Origin: Paraburkholderia antibiotica
GTDB taxonomy: Bacteria; Pseudomonadota; Gammaproteobacteria; Burkholderiales; Burkholderiaceae
Length of the DNA: 64,000 nt
NCBI RefSeq assembly: GCF_012927125.1
Contig: NZ_JABBFZ010000004.1
Span: 310,001-374,000 of the forward strand
Direction: 5' to 3'
The notes under the pieces were generated by a model that was not told the DNA's origin, did no database searches, and saw nothing but the letters and a program-made list of their open reading frames with translations. This document shows, one piece after another, positions 55,525 through 64,000 of the stretch. The translations under genes were made by a program, and so were the position numbers. Position 1 is the first letter of the stretch. Each line of letters starts with the position of its first letter.

Positions 55525-55573
55525 AAAAAAACGGCGTGCCGGCCGTCGGTTGCCCCGACGGCCGGCACGCCGT
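55525..55573 (-). terminator. Very long intrinsic terminator of tig
   Basis: A perfect 19-bp stem (55531-55549 with 55555-55573) and a 5-base loop; the A-run 55525-55530 provides the U-tract on the minus strand. It begins 12 bases past the tig stop. Confidence 0.95.
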
Positions 55574-55584
55574 TGCAGCGACGC

Positions 55585-56931
55585 TTATGCTTGCGCCGTT
55601 GCGCTTGCCAGCTCTTCGAAGCTCACTTCCTTGTCCGTCACCTTGGCCTTGCCCAGAACGAAATCGACGACGTTGGCTTCAACGACATACGCTTCCATTT
55701 CGGCAAGACGCTGTTGGTTGGAATAATACCAGCGGACGACTTCCTTCGGGTCTTCGTAGCTTTTCGCGAATTCGTCGACTTCGGCACGAATCTGCTCCGG
55801 CTTCGCCTGCAGTTCGTTCGCCTTCACGAGCTCGGCCAGCACGAGGCCCAGCTTGACGCGGCGCTCGGCCTGCTCCTTGAACATCGCGGCCGGAATCGGC
55901 GCGTCCTTCGCGTTCGGCACGCCGCGCTGCTCCAGATCCTGGCGCGCCATCGCGACGAGGCGTTCCTGATCCTGTTCGATCAGCGCGTTTGGCACGTCGA
56001 GTTCCGAAATCTTCAGCAGCGCGTCCATCACCTGATTCTTGACGATGGCTTGCGTGCGGCGCTTCGCTTCACGCTCGAGGTTGTCCTTGATTTCGGCGCG
56101 CATCTTGGTCAGATCGCCGTCTTCGATGCCGAGCGACTTTGCGAATTCACCGTCGACTTCCGGCAGGTGCGCCCACTCGATCTTCTTCATCGTGATCGTG
56201 AATTGCGCGGTCTTACCAGCCACTTCCTTGCCGTGGTAGTCGTCCGGGAACTTCAGGTCGAATTCCTTCGCTTCGCCGACCTTCAGGCCCAGCGCCGCTT
56301 TTTCAAATTCCGGCAGCATGCGGCCTTCGCCGAGGACGAACGCGAAGTTTTCCGCGCTACCGCCCTGGAACACTTCACCGTCGAGCTTGCCGACGAAGTC
56401 GACCGTCACGCGATCGCCGTCTTTCGCTGCCGTATCCGCGCCGCCGTCGCCGTGCTCGCCGGCTTCGCCGCGAGCGTGGAAGTGCACGCGCTGCTTGCGC
56501 AGGATGTCCAGCGTGCGGTCGATTTCCGCTTCGCTGATGGTGGTCGTGGTGCGCTCGATTTCAGCCGTGGCGACGTCGCCCAGCTTCACTTCCGGATACA
56601 CCTCGAAAGTCGCGTCGAACGCGTAGTCGCCTTCAGCGGCGTCGGCCTTCGGCGCGAAGCTCGGCTGACCTGCAACACGCAGATTTTCGGTGCGGCTGAT
56701 GTCGAAGAATTCCTTGCCGACCTTGTCGCTCAGCACTTCGGCTTCCACCTGGCCCGAATACTGTTGCGTCACCATTTTGAGCGGCACCTTGCCCGGGCGG
56801 AAACCCGGCATGCGCACGTTCTTCGCGAGTTGGCGGATACGCGAATCCACTTCCTTCTGCACGGCATCCTTCGGCAGGGAAATCGTCACGCGGCGTTCGA
56901 GCTTGCCGAGGTTTTCAACAACGTTAGCCAT
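55585..56931 (-). CDS. tig: Trigger factor
   Basis: A 448-residue ribosome-bound chaperone. The N-terminal domain has the ribosome-binding [12 protein letters not shown] signature; the FKBP-like PPIase domain spans about 160-245 ([43 protein letters not shown]); the C-terminal helical arms follow. It helps nascent chains fold. A Gly/Asp/Ala insert ([18 protein letters not shown], about 154-171) precedes the PPIase domain. It is the first gene of the tig-clpP-clpX-lon series, as in most proteobacteria. Confidence 0.98.
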   Translation of the reverse strand: MANVVENLGKLERRVTISLPKDAVQKEVDSRIRQLAKNVRMPGFRPGKVPLKMVTQQYSGQVEAEVLSDKVGKEFFDISRTENLRVAGQPSFAPKADAAEGDYAFDATFEVYPEVKLGDVATAEIERTTTTISEAEIDRTLDILRKQRVHFHARGEAGEHGDGGADTAAKDGDRVTVDFVGKLDGEVFQGGSAENFAFVLGEGRMLPEFEKAALGLKVGEAKEFDLKFPDDYHGKEVAGKTAQFTITMKKIEWAHLPEVDGEFAKSLGIEDGDLTKMRAEIKDNLEREAKRRTQAIVKNQVMDALLKISELDVPNALIEQDQERLVAMARQDLEQRGVPNAKDAPIPAAMFKEQAERRVKLGLVLAELVKANELQAKPEQIRAEVDEFAKSYEDPKEVVRWYYSNQQRLAEMEAYVVEANVVDFVLGKAKVTDKEVSFEELASATAQA

Positions 56932-57441
56932 GGCTTCAATCGTCCTAAAATTATTCGAGCGAATCAGTTATCTTCTCCGTGCCGCCTGTCGATGTCGCTT
57001 CGCATCGGCTTGTGCCGATTGCGCCGCTGATTCATCAATCACGCGCCTGCGCCGCGGGCTGGCAGGCTGTCGGCAACACGGTTGAGTCCAAAGAGCCGAA
57101 TATTTTAGCAAACTATTTGCGCGCCTAGCCGGGATTCGATGATTGCATCGAGTTTTACCTGCATTCCAGCCCTTTTGTGGACCTTTTTCGAGCGGTTTTC
57201 GCACTCGCCGGCCGGTTTTCGACGGCTACCGCGATCGCTTCCCGGCCACGCCGAAAACTGCACTCCGCCCATGCACCGACGTGCACGAAACCGCTCGCCG
57301 CAGCGCGATCCCGCCTATGCCGTTCGACATATTCAGCCACCGCCTCCATGCTGCTAAGCTAACGCACCCGGTCAGGTCATGGCCGAGCGCATCACCGGCT
57401 CTCGCAACCGCTCACAACGACTCAAACTTTTCAGAGACACC
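56932..57441. other. 510-bp divergent region between tig and glycerate kinase
   Basis: It should contain promoters for both genes. An A+T-rich patch at 57098-57122 (AATATTTTAGCAAACTATTTG) is the likely tig promoter area. The word CGGTTTTCG occurs at 57192 and again near 57222. No gene was recognised. Confidence 0.4.
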
Positions 57442-58599
57442 ATGCCGAATTCGTCGCCCTCGCCCGTCGTCACGCCCGTCATCGTTATCGCTCCCGATTC
57501 ATTCAAAGGTTCGCTCAGCGCGGAACAGGTCGCGCAGGCAATCGCGTCCGGCATCCAGCGCGCGTGCCCCAACGCTAGCGTACGCATCTGTCCGATGGCC
57601 GACGGCGGCGAAGGCACCCTCGACGCGATGCTCACGAGCGGCGGCGAACGCCGCAAGCTCACGGTACGCGGCGCGGCCGGCCCCACGCGCGAAGCGCTTA
57701 CGGGCCTGCTCGCGGACGGTAGCGCCATTATTGAAACGGCTGAGATCGTCGGCATCACCGACCCGGTCGGCATGGGCGTGCCGGTCGAGGCGCGCAGCAC
57801 GCGCGGCATGGGCGAGGCGATTCGCGCGCTGCTCGACGCCGGCGTGCGGCGCTTTTTCGTCGCGCTTGGCGGCAGCAGCACCAATGACGGCGGCGCGGGC
57901 CTGCTCACGGGCCTTGGCCTGAAGTTATTCGACGCACAGGACAACGAGCTCGAAGGCACGCCCGAACAGCTCGCGCGCGTCGCACGGATCGACGCATCGC
58001 AACTCGACACCCGGCTCGCGGATGCGCAGTTCGTCGGCATGTCGGACGTCGACAATCCATTGACCGGCGAGCACGGCGCGACCGCCGTCTTCGGCCCGCA
58101 AAAGGGCGTCAAACCGGAGCAGGTCGCGTCGATCGACGCCGCGCTCGCCCGCTTTGCCGATCTGTTCGAAGCCGCGCTCGGCCGCAGCGCGCGCACCCAG
58201 CCCGGCGCCGGTGCGGCCGGCGGTCTCGGCTTTGCGCTGCACATGCTTGGCGCTCAGTTCGAGCCGGGCGCCGAAACCGTCGCCCGGCAGATCGGTCTCG
58301 ACGCCGCGCTTGCGGGCGCCGACTGGCTGATCACCGGCGAAGGCCGCTCCGACGTGCAAACGTTGCACGGCAAAGCGCCGTTCATTGCCTGCGCGCACGC
58401 GCGAGCCGCGGGCGTACCCGCCACGCTGCTGTCGGGCGCCGTCGACCCCGCCGCGCTGCCCCGTCTCGCCGAATATTTCAGCGGCTGTTTCTCGCCCGCG
58501 CCCGGCCCCATAACGCTCGACGTCGCGATTCGCGACGCGGCGCGCCTGCTCGCCAACGAGGCCGAACAGCTGACCCGCCTGAAATATGGCGTGCGTTGA
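57442..58599 (+). CDS. Glycerate kinase (glycerate 2-kinase, GarK/GlxK type)
   Basis: A 385-residue enzyme of the PF02595 type: VIVIAPDSFKGSLSAEQVAQAIASGIQRA, PMADGGEGTLDAML, FVALGGSSTNDGGAGLLTGLGLKLFD, VDNPLTGEHGATAVFGPQKG and DWLITGEGRSDVQTLHGKAPF. It phosphorylates D-glycerate to 2-phosphoglycerate, the last step of glyoxylate/glycerate use. Tartronate semialdehyde reductase and other partners are not in the window. The ATG at 57442 is taken because the N-terminal part upstream (to 57379) is not conserved-looking; the ribosome-binding site is weak. It precedes a MarR regulator by 58 bp. Confidence 0.94.
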   Translation: MPNSSPSPVVTPVIVIAPDSFKGSLSAEQVAQAIASGIQRACPNASVRICPMADGGEGTLDAMLTSGGERRKLTVRGAAGPTREALTGLLADGSAIIETAEIVGITDPVGMGVPVEARSTRGMGEAIRALLDAGVRRFFVALGGSSTNDGGAGLLTGLGLKLFDAQDNELEGTPEQLARVARIDASQLDTRLADAQFVGMSDVDNPLTGEHGATAVFGPQKGVKPEQVASIDAALARFADLFEAALGRSARTQPGAGAAGGLGFALHMLGAQFEPGAETVARQIGLDAALAGADWLITGEGRSDVQTLHGKAPFIACAHARAAGVPATLLSGAVDPAALPRLAEYFSGCFSPAPGPITLDVAIRDAARLLANEAEQLTRLKYGVR

Positions 58600-58657
58600 C
58601 CCGCGAAACGGGTTGCAGCAACAATCACAGCGCCACGACCGTTCCACTCGTCACGGG

Positions 58658-59116
58658 ATGACCATGAAGGACTCCGCCAAAGCCGGGCTCGAGCAGTTCC
58701 TCACGTACCGTCTGCATGTGCTGAACAAGCTGGCCGAGCGCGGCATCAGCGAGCGTTACGCGGCGAAGCTCGACGTGACGCTGCCGGAGGCGCGGGTGAT
58801 TGCGTCGGTGGGATCGTTCGGGCCGTTCTCGATCATGGAACTGGCGCGCCATGCCAATCTCGACAAAAGCCAGGCGAGCCGCGCGGCTGAGGCGCTGATC
58901 CGCCAGGGTCTCGTGCAGCGCGAGCCGAGCGCCGTGGACGGTCGCGTGGTGCTGGTGTCGCTCACGCAGGAAGGACGTGCGCTGTACCGGAAAGTGATGC
59001 CGATCGCGCGCAAGTGGAACAGCGACATGTTCGACTGTCTCGACGACGACGAAAAAGCCGCGTTCGGCGCCGCCCTCGACAGGATCATCGACACGATCAA
59101 CGCACGGGGTTCGTGA
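58658..59116 (+). CDS. MarR-family transcriptional regulator
   Basis: A 152-residue winged-helix protein: FLTYRLHVLNKLAERGISERYA at the start, LPEARVIASVGSFGPFSIMELARHANLDKSQASRAAEALIRQGLV as the helix-turn-helix, and REPSAVDGRVVLVSLTQEGRALYRKV as the wing. Two ATGs six bases apart (58658, 58664) are possible. It is on the same strand just after the glycerate kinase gene and may regulate it or respond to a related small molecule; that is inference. Confidence 0.92.
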   Translation: MTMKDSAKAGLEQFLTYRLHVLNKLAERGISERYAAKLDVTLPEARVIASVGSFGPFSIMELARHANLDKSQASRAAEALIRQGLVQREPSAVDGRVVLVSLTQEGRALYRKVMPIARKWNSDMFDCLDDDEKAAFGAALDRIIDTINARGS

Positions 59117-59231
59117 CGACCGACATCCTGGACAGGCGCGAAGCCGGCCGTTTCACAGCAACGCGCGTCGCGTGTCAAAATTGAGCATCGGCCAACGCGC
59201 CTTGACTCCCTTTATCATCCAGGAAGCTTCT

Positions 59232-59519
59232 GTGGACATCAACAAACAGCTCGCGGCACTCACCGCATCGGAACTCCAGACCGCCGGCGCGAGCCAGGCG
59301 ACGGCGATCGCGGTCAGCGTCGTGCTGCGTCATCTTCGTTCGCCGGAACTGGCGAAGCTGCTGTCGTCGGCATTCGAGAACCATCAGGCGGTCATGCTGC
59401 AAACGCCGTGGCCGGACCAGATGCTGCAGGCATTCGAATCGACGCGTCGCTTCCTCGAAGGCGCTGTGCAGGCTGAATTGCCGGGTTCGCAGGAACAGGC
59501 GGGAACGCCGGGCGCCTGA
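59232..59519 (+). CDS. Small conserved hypothetical protein
   Basis: A 95-residue protein starting at GTG 59232 with AGGAAG six bases upstream (VDINKQLAALTASELQTAGA...). It looks all-helical and soluble, with no signal, Cys or membrane segment: TAIAVSVVLRHLRSPELAKLLSSAFENH, then LQAFESTRRFLEGAVQAEL. A longer in-frame reading from 59172 is possible but has no ribosome-binding site. I do not recognise a family. It follows the MarR gene by 115 bp. Confidence 0.7.
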   Translation: MDINKQLAALTASELQTAGASQATAIAVSVVLRHLRSPELAKLLSSAFENHQAVMLQTPWPDQMLQAFESTRRFLEGAVQAELPGSQEQAGTPGA

Positions 59520-59663
59520 GCCGCGCGTCGGCCGCGCCATCCACTCGTTGACGCTTCGTTGAGACTTTATATGGCGGCTTCGAGTTTGGGCGGGAGCCGC
59601 GGCCGGGCATAGCGGGCCGCGAGCCCGCTGGCCCGACAACCGCCCAGAAAAACGCCCAAAAAC

Positions 59664-59700
59664 AAAAACCCCGTCGGTCCAAAGACTCGACGGGGTTTTT
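59664..59700. terminator. Bidirectional terminator between the small gene and tRNA-Leu
   Basis: CCCCGTCG (59669-59676) pairs with CGACGGGG (59688-59695); an A-run precedes and a T-run follows, so it serves the rightward gene and the leftward tRNA. Confidence 0.88.
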
Positions 59701-59717
59701 CTTTACCGCTCAATACA

Positions 59718-59804
59718 TGGTGCGAGGGAGGGGACTCGAACCCCTACACCCTTGCGGGCGTCAGGACCTAAACCTGGTGCGTCTACCAATTTCGCCACCC
59801 TCGC
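59718..59804 (-). tRNA. tRNA-Leu (anticodon TAG)
   Basis: An 87-nt class II tRNA: acceptor GCGAGGG/CCCTCGC, D-arm GGCGAAATTGGTAGACGC, anticodon loop TTTAGGT, a long variable arm (CGCCCGCAAGGGTGT), T-arm GGGGTTCGAGTCCCC and encoded CCA. Confidence 0.97.
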
Positions 59805-59960
59805 AGCCGGGCATGTTGTGTGGGCGTCATACCCGCATACCCGATGTCCTGTCCGTTTCCGGGCACGCAATTTACGTGCGCCCGAAAGCGTAAGCGCGAG
59901 ATTCTAACCGATTGATTCGCGCTTGTCTGCACCTGCCGATATCTGCGCGAGCGGCGCCGA

Positions 59961-59969
59961 TGCTACAAT
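59961..59969 (+). promoter_or_regulatory. Extended -10 element TGCTACAAT
   Basis: TG-N-TACAAT, 85 bases upstream of the squalene-synthase-fold gene. A TTGTCT word lies 24 bases upstream, too far for a normal -35. Confidence 0.4.
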
Positions 59970-60053
59970 TTTCGGCTCCGCGCGAAGGCGCCCCGGCAAA
60001 CGCCGCGCGCCCCTCTCGTCCGTCTCGCCCGCCCTTCCCCACATACCAAACCC

Positions 60054-60911
60054 GTGAATTTCGACGACTATTGCCAGCAAAAAGCGGCACCGCCCGGATC
60101 GAGCACCTACTATGCGTTGCGCCAGGCGCGCGCTGCCAGTCAGCCGCTGTTGACCGCGCTGTTCGCGCTGCGTCGCGAGTTCGAGGAAACGGTCAAGGAA
60201 ACGAGCGATCCCGCGGTGGGCCGCACCAAGCTCGCGTGGTGGCAAAAGGAAATCGCCGCGCTGGCCACGGGGTCGCCGTCGCATCCGGTATCGAAGGCGC
60301 TCGCGGCTTATCTGCCGAACGTCCAGGCCGAGTATCCCGCGTTGCAGGCGCTGCTCGTCGGGTTCGAAATGGATCTCGACCAGGCGCGCTATCTCGACTA
60401 TCCGAATCTGCAGCGCTATGTGCGCGGCGTCGGCGGCAATTTCGCGGCACTCGTTTCCCGCGCGGCAACAAACGCCACGAACAATGGCCACGGCCACGCA
60501 ACCGATGGCTCCGCACCCGCGCCGGAATGGACCGCGCCACTCGGCGAAGCGCTGATGCTTGCGCAGTTCGTCGCCGAAACCGGCAACGATGCGCGTCACG
60601 GCCGCATCTACATTCCGATCGACGAAATGCAGCGCTTCAACGTCACCGCCGCCGATCTGATCAATCGCAAATACACCGACGCGTTCACCGAACTGATGCG
60701 CTTCGAGACGCAGCGCGCACGCGCCGCGCTGCAGACCGCACTGGCAGCGGTGCCAACGAACGCGCGACGCACCCAGCGCACGCTGCTCGCACTCGCGGCG
60801 CTCTCGCTGGCCTTGCTCGATGAAATCGAGCGGGACGGCTACCACGTGCTGCATCAACGCATTTCATTGACACCGATCCGCAAGCTGTGGATCGCGTGGC
60901 GCGCGAAATAG
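60054..60911 (+). CDS. Squalene/phytoene synthase-fold protein with degenerate active site
   Basis: A 285-residue protein (GTG start) with the trans-isoprenyl-diphosphate synthase fold: APPGSSTYYALRQA, LLTALFALRREFEETVKE, QRYVRGVGGNFAALVSRA, ALMLAQFVAETGNDARHGRIYIP. In true enzymes the first Asp-rich motif is DDxxD; here the region reads EETVK (44-48) with no Asp. The second motif RDVGED becomes AETGND (174-179), keeping only Asp179. Prenyl-diphosphate condensation therefore looks doubtful. A Gly/His/Asn insert lies at about 139-158. The human assembly factor NDUFAF6 is a comparable catalytically doubtful relative. No hopanoid or carotenoid gene is near. Confidence 0.82.
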   Translation: MNFDDYCQQKAAPPGSSTYYALRQARAASQPLLTALFALRREFEETVKETSDPAVGRTKLAWWQKEIAALATGSPSHPVSKALAAYLPNVQAEYPALQALLVGFEMDLDQARYLDYPNLQRYVRGVGGNFAALVSRAATNATNNGHGHATDGSAPAPEWTAPLGEALMLAQFVAETGNDARHGRIYIPIDEMQRFNVTAADLINRKYTDAFTELMRFETQRARAALQTALAAVPTNARRTQRTLLALAALSLALLDEIERDGYHVLHQRISLTPIRKLWIAWRAK

Positions 60912-60995
60912 AAAGAATAGGCGCATCACACGTAGCAGAAGATGCGCGGAGCATCGCGCGAACATACGAACGCGACCACTCACCGCCGCAAGCAT

Positions 60996-62225
60996 TCACA
61001 CGCGCAGCAACGGCAGCGGCTCGAAGCGCTGCTGCAGGATCGCCGACGCGTCGAGCCCCCACCACGGTCCCAGCACCGTCGCGTAAAGCCGCCGAAAATC
61101 CACGCCGACCGGCAGGTTGCCATTGCCGTCGAGCCGCGTCAGCACCGGCGGCACGCCATACAGGCCACCGCGCACACGCCCGCCCGTCACGAAATGCGGC
61201 GCCACCGTACCGTGATCGGTGCCATTACTCTGGTTCTCGCGTGGACGACGCCCGAACTCCGCGTACGTCATGACGAGCGTATTGTCCCAGCGGCCCAGTT
61301 CGGTGAGCGCCGACTGCAATGCCGCCAGCCCCTGCGCAAACTGTTTGAGCAACGCCGCCTGCTGACCCGGCTGGTTCTGGTGCGTATCGAAGCTATTCAG
61401 CGTCAGCCGGATCACGGCCACGCCCTGCCCGCTCGACGGCCGATGCTGGCGCGTATCGGACGCGGCCAGCACCTGCATCGCGGTTCTGATCGAGCTGCCA
61501 AAAGCGCCGCCCGGAAACGCGGTCTGCAATTGCGGCTGGCCGGGCGTGGGACACAGCCGGTCGGCCGCTTTCACGATGTCGTTCTCGACGTCGAGAATAT
61601 GCGCGAGCGCCGGATTGCGTTGCTGCAGCGACACCGACGTCGCGAGCCGCGCCGCGCTGACGAACTGCGCGGGATTGACGAGCGCGATCGCCCGCGCGCC
61701 GTTCGCGAGCGGCCCCATCTCGGCGCTGCCGATCACCACGCCGTCGGCGGCGAAACCGGCGGGCACCGGCCGCATCGCGAACGCGCGCGTGAGCCAGCCG
61801 TCGCGCAGATATTGATCGGCACGCGACGCGGTATCCCAGATCTCGATGGAACGGAAATGCGACAGGTTCGGTTGCGCGTAGCTCACGCCCTGCACGATCG
61901 CGAGTTGCCGGCTGTGCCACAGCGGCAGCAACGGCTGCAACGCGGGATGCAGCGCGGTGCGCTCGTCGAGCTGGATCGCCTGCTCGCGCTGGATGCCGAT
62001 GTTTTTACGCAGCGCGTAGTAGGTTGGATCGGCGAACGGGATCACGGTGTTCAAGCCGTCGTTGCCGCCCTTCAGTTCGATCAGGATCAGCAGATTGTCG
62101 TAGCCGCGACCTGACGCAAGCAACGCGTTCGATACGCGCGGCGCGTCCTGCGCGCCGGCCACGCGAGGCCACCATAGCGATGCGCCGGCGGCCGCGCTCA
62201 TCGAAAGAAAGCTGCGTCGTTTCAT
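60996..62225 (-). CDS. DUF1501 exported protein
   Basis: A 409-residue protein with a Tat-type signal (MKRRSFLSMSAAAGASLWW, twin Arg) and the DUF1501 fold, related to sulfatase/alkaline-phosphatase-like proteins: LLILIELKGGNDGLNTVIPFADPTYYALR, VQGVSYAQPNLSHFRSIEIWDTA, SFDTHQNQPGQQAALLKQF, and TYAEFGRRPRENQSNGTDHGTVAPHFVTGG. The role is unknown. It follows the DUF1800 gene by 86 bp; the two families are very often paired, so the partners probably act together in the periplasm. Confidence 0.9.
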   Translation of the reverse strand: MKRRSFLSMSAAAGASLWWPRVAGAQDAPRVSNALLASGRGYDNLLILIELKGGNDGLNTVIPFADPTYYALRKNIGIQREQAIQLDERTALHPALQPLLPLWHSRQLAIVQGVSYAQPNLSHFRSIEIWDTASRADQYLRDGWLTRAFAMRPVPAGFAADGVVIGSAEMGPLANGARAIALVNPAQFVSAARLATSVSLQQRNPALAHILDVENDIVKAADRLCPTPGQPQLQTAFPGGAFGSSIRTAMQVLAASDTRQHRPSSGQGVAVIRLTLNSFDTHQNQPGQQAALLKQFAQGLAALQSALTELGRWDNTLVMTYAEFGRRPRENQSNGTDHGTVAPHFVTGGRVRGGLYGVPPVLTRLDGNGNLPVGVDFRRLYATVLGPWWGLDASAILQQRFEPLPLLRV

Positions 62226-62311
62226 GCTGTTCCTCGTGGTGATAAGGCCGGCGCGTGGGCTGTCGCCATCGCGCAGCGCGGATCGGGTATCACGTATCGC
62301 CGCCGCGCGGG

Positions 62312-63958
62312 TTATTTCAACTGATAGGCCGGGTCCATCAACAACGCTTGCAGGTAGGCGCTCGCGCTCGAATCGGTGGCGATCGCATCGACCGGCGTGA
62401 ACGGCAGGACCGCGTGCTGCAACTGCAATTCGACCGACAGTCCCGGCTTCGCGGCCGGCGACGTGCCGTAATGCGCGAGCCAGTCCGCGATGTCGAAGCG
62501 TACGCCACCCTGCCCGGCGCGCGCCATTGCGTGCTGCGGCACGACGCGCGATTGACCCGCGGCTGACGCTGAAACCGGGGCCGCCTGCGCCACGCCCATC
62601 ATCGTCTTGCCGCTCGCCGGACCACTCATGCGCATCGGCTTCGCACGCTCGGTCGCGCGAAACAGTTGCTCAACGAATTGCTTGCGCGCGAGCAACGTCG
62701 AGCTATTGATCCACGTCGTGCCGCCCGGCCATCCTTTGACGTTCGGCGGATAGAACAGGTTCTCGCCGAGCGCGCGAATCTGCGCGACAAAATGCGCGGT
62801 ATCGTCGTAGTCGACCTCGAACGCACGCAGCGTACCGACCACGAACTCGATCGGCGACTTCACCAGCACGCCGCGATTGTCGTCGCGCCAGAATGCGTCG
62901 CTCAGCAACAGTCCGCGCAACGCGACCTTGATGTCGTAGCGGCTCGCGCGAAACTGCCCGGCGATCGCTTCGATGCGCGCCGGCTCCGGCGTGTCGGACA
63001 CGAACTCGTGCCACAGTTTCGTCGTGACGAAGCTCGCCGTTTCGGGCCGCGCGAGCAGGAGATCGAGCACCTGATCGCCATCGAACGGGCCGGTCTGGCC
63101 GAGCACGGTCTTCTCGCCGTCGTCGTGCCGATTGGCGAGCCACGTGTAGGCAAGCGTATCGGGATCGAGACTCCAACCGGTATAAGCACGGGCGGCCTCC
63201 CCGACGTCGCGCTGCGTATAGTGCCCCTCGCCGAGCGTGAACAGCTCCATCACCTCGCGCGCGAAATTTTCGTTCGGCCGGCCTTTGCGATTGCTCGCGC
63301 CGTCGAGGTATTGCAGCATCGCCGGATCTTTCGCGACGTCATGCAATAGCTCGCCGAAATGATTGAGCGCATGACGACGCAACAGCAGGTTTTGCCGCGC
63401 CATCAATTGCGGATAAGGGACCTTGTCCTGCGCCGACGTGAAGTGGTTATGCCAGAAAAGCGTCATGCGTTCGGTGAGCGGCGACGGGCCAGTCAACATC
63501 TCGCGCACCCACCATGCGCGTAATAGTTCGTAATGCTCTCCACGCCGCTTCTGTTGCTCACGACGCTGATCTTCGGTCCACGCATTGCGTTCGGCGCGCG
63601 TCGGAATTGGCTCGATGATCCACTCGGGCGGCGGCAAGACGGCCTCGGTGCGCGCGGACGCGAGCACTTCGGCGACGGCCTGTGCGCGCGTGAGTCCTGT
63701 GTAGTGCGCGAGCTCGGTGTTGCTGGGCGCGAAGCCGATGCGGGTGAGGAAAAAGCGGGCGTCGTCGATATCGAGAATGCTTTGCCCGCTTTCCGCGATG
63801 CGCAGATCCGTCGATGCCGCGCGGTGCCCGACATGCGTCGCTTGCGGCGTGCGTTGCGCGGCGAACGTGGCCTTCGAGGCTACGCTCGACACCGCTGCCG
63901 CGCTCGCGCCAGCCAGCGACCACAGGCCTTCTGGAAGACGTCGAAGATGTTTCGTCAT
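62312..63958 (-). CDS. DUF1800 exported protein
   Basis: A 548-residue protein of the DUF1800 family. After an N-terminal region that may be a signal (ending near AATFAAQ-like residues about 33) come DARFFLTRIGFAPSNTELAHYTGLTRAQAVAEVL, LTERMTLFWHNHFTSAQDKV, NENFAREVMELFTLGEGHYTQRDV and NVKGWPGGTTWINSSTLLAR, all typical. The family is widespread, uncharacterised, and almost always next to DUF1501. No strong ribosome-binding site is seen; 42 bp of sequence remain to the right edge, so the promoter may be cut off. Confidence 0.9.
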   Translation of the reverse strand: MTKHLRRLPEGLWSLAGASAAAVSSVASKATFAAQRTPQATHVGHRAASTDLRIAESGQSILDIDDARFFLTRIGFAPSNTELAHYTGLTRAQAVAEVLASARTEAVLPPPEWIIEPIPTRAERNAWTEDQRREQQKRRGEHYELLRAWWVREMLTGPSPLTERMTLFWHNHFTSAQDKVPYPQLMARQNLLLRRHALNHFGELLHDVAKDPAMLQYLDGASNRKGRPNENFAREVMELFTLGEGHYTQRDVGEAARAYTGWSLDPDTLAYTWLANRHDDGEKTVLGQTGPFDGDQVLDLLLARPETASFVTTKLWHEFVSDTPEPARIEAIAGQFRASRYDIKVALRGLLLSDAFWRDDNRGVLVKSPIEFVVGTLRAFEVDYDDTAHFVAQIRALGENLFYPPNVKGWPGGTTWINSSTLLARKQFVEQLFRATERAKPMRMSGPASGKTMMGVAQAAPVSASAAGQSRVVPQHAMARAGQGGVRFDIADWLAHYGTSPAAKPGLSVELQLQHAVLPFTPVDAIATDSSASAYLQALLMDPAYQLK

Positions 63959-64000
63959 CGCTGATCCGGGTTTTCACGATGTCGCAAATAGAAACGCCGT

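Noticed and set aside
59700..59830. An integration site at tRNA-Leu
   Set aside because: No integrase or repeat of the tRNA 3' end lies nearby; the flanking genes look like core genes.
1..64000. CRISPR array or large repeat cluster
   Set aside because: No regularly spaced 25-40-bp repeats were found; repeats present are short promoter or coding tandem units.

Overview
The window is high-GC chromosomal DNA of a Burkholderiaceae member, most likely Paraburkholderia or Burkholderia. The evidence is the strong G/C third-position bias, the protein families, and the conserved block tig-clpP-clpX-lon-hupB-tRNA-Val-tRNA-Asp-ppiD. It is almost entirely core chromosome. I see no integrase, phage, plasmid, secretion-system or CRISPR signature, and no complete insertion sequence. 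The genus is inferred from protein and gene-order resemblance, not from a search.

Left part (1-16 kb): the tail of a mannose-1-phosphate guanylyltransferase/mannose-6-phosphate isomerase gene enters from the left edge and faces an unusual gene that joins an IS402-type DNA-binding domain to an unknown C-terminal domain. Then come small envelope genes (YciI-like, PsiF, a small membrane protein, a YSC84-type lipoprotein followed by a highly structured RNA segment), a GT4 glycosyltransferase with trehalose-6-phosphate synthase (otsA), an MscS-type channel, a Rap1a/Tai-like periplasmic protein and an exported ankyrin protein. Next is the run mltG-tmk-holB-(acetyltransferase)-ycfH, read leftwards.

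Middle (16-31 kb): ygfZ and an NRDE-family gene, the latter followed by an inverted 62-bp copy of part of itself. A leftward catabolic cluster follows: esterase, SDR, zinc-free MDR oxidoreductase, PaaI-type thioesterase, MocR-type regulator (divergent from a DUF2917 gene and a LEA14-like lipoprotein), thiolase, FadB/FadJ-type hydratase-dehydrogenase and acyl-CoA ligase. Together these can activate an acid and beta-oxidise it, although no acyl-CoA dehydrogenase lies here. Two arrays of 10-11 bp repeats sit in the promoter regions of this cluster.

Right-middle (31-50 kb): selO-msrB (redox-linked), yciB-bolA-parvulin PPIase, purL, a DadA-type oxidoreductase, the NAD(P)HX repair gene, pgi, a YbbA-type ATPase whose start codon interlocks with that of divergent tesA, a small lipoprotein, and ppiD. 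tRNA-Asp and tRNA-Val precede hupB.

Right part (50-64 kb): the protein quality-control block lon, clpX, clpP, tig, each separated by clear intrinsic terminators or spacers; then glycerate kinase, a MarR regulator, a small conserved protein, tRNA-Leu, a squalene/phytoene-synthase-fold protein with degenerate catalytic motifs, and a DUF1800-DUF1501 exported pair cut close to the right edge.

No obviously new multi-gene system was found. The best second looks are the transposase-domain fusion gene, the structured RNA at 5.5 kb, the inverted NRDE fragment, the pseudo-squalene synthase, the CATG-interlocked divergent starts, and the helically phased promoter repeats.
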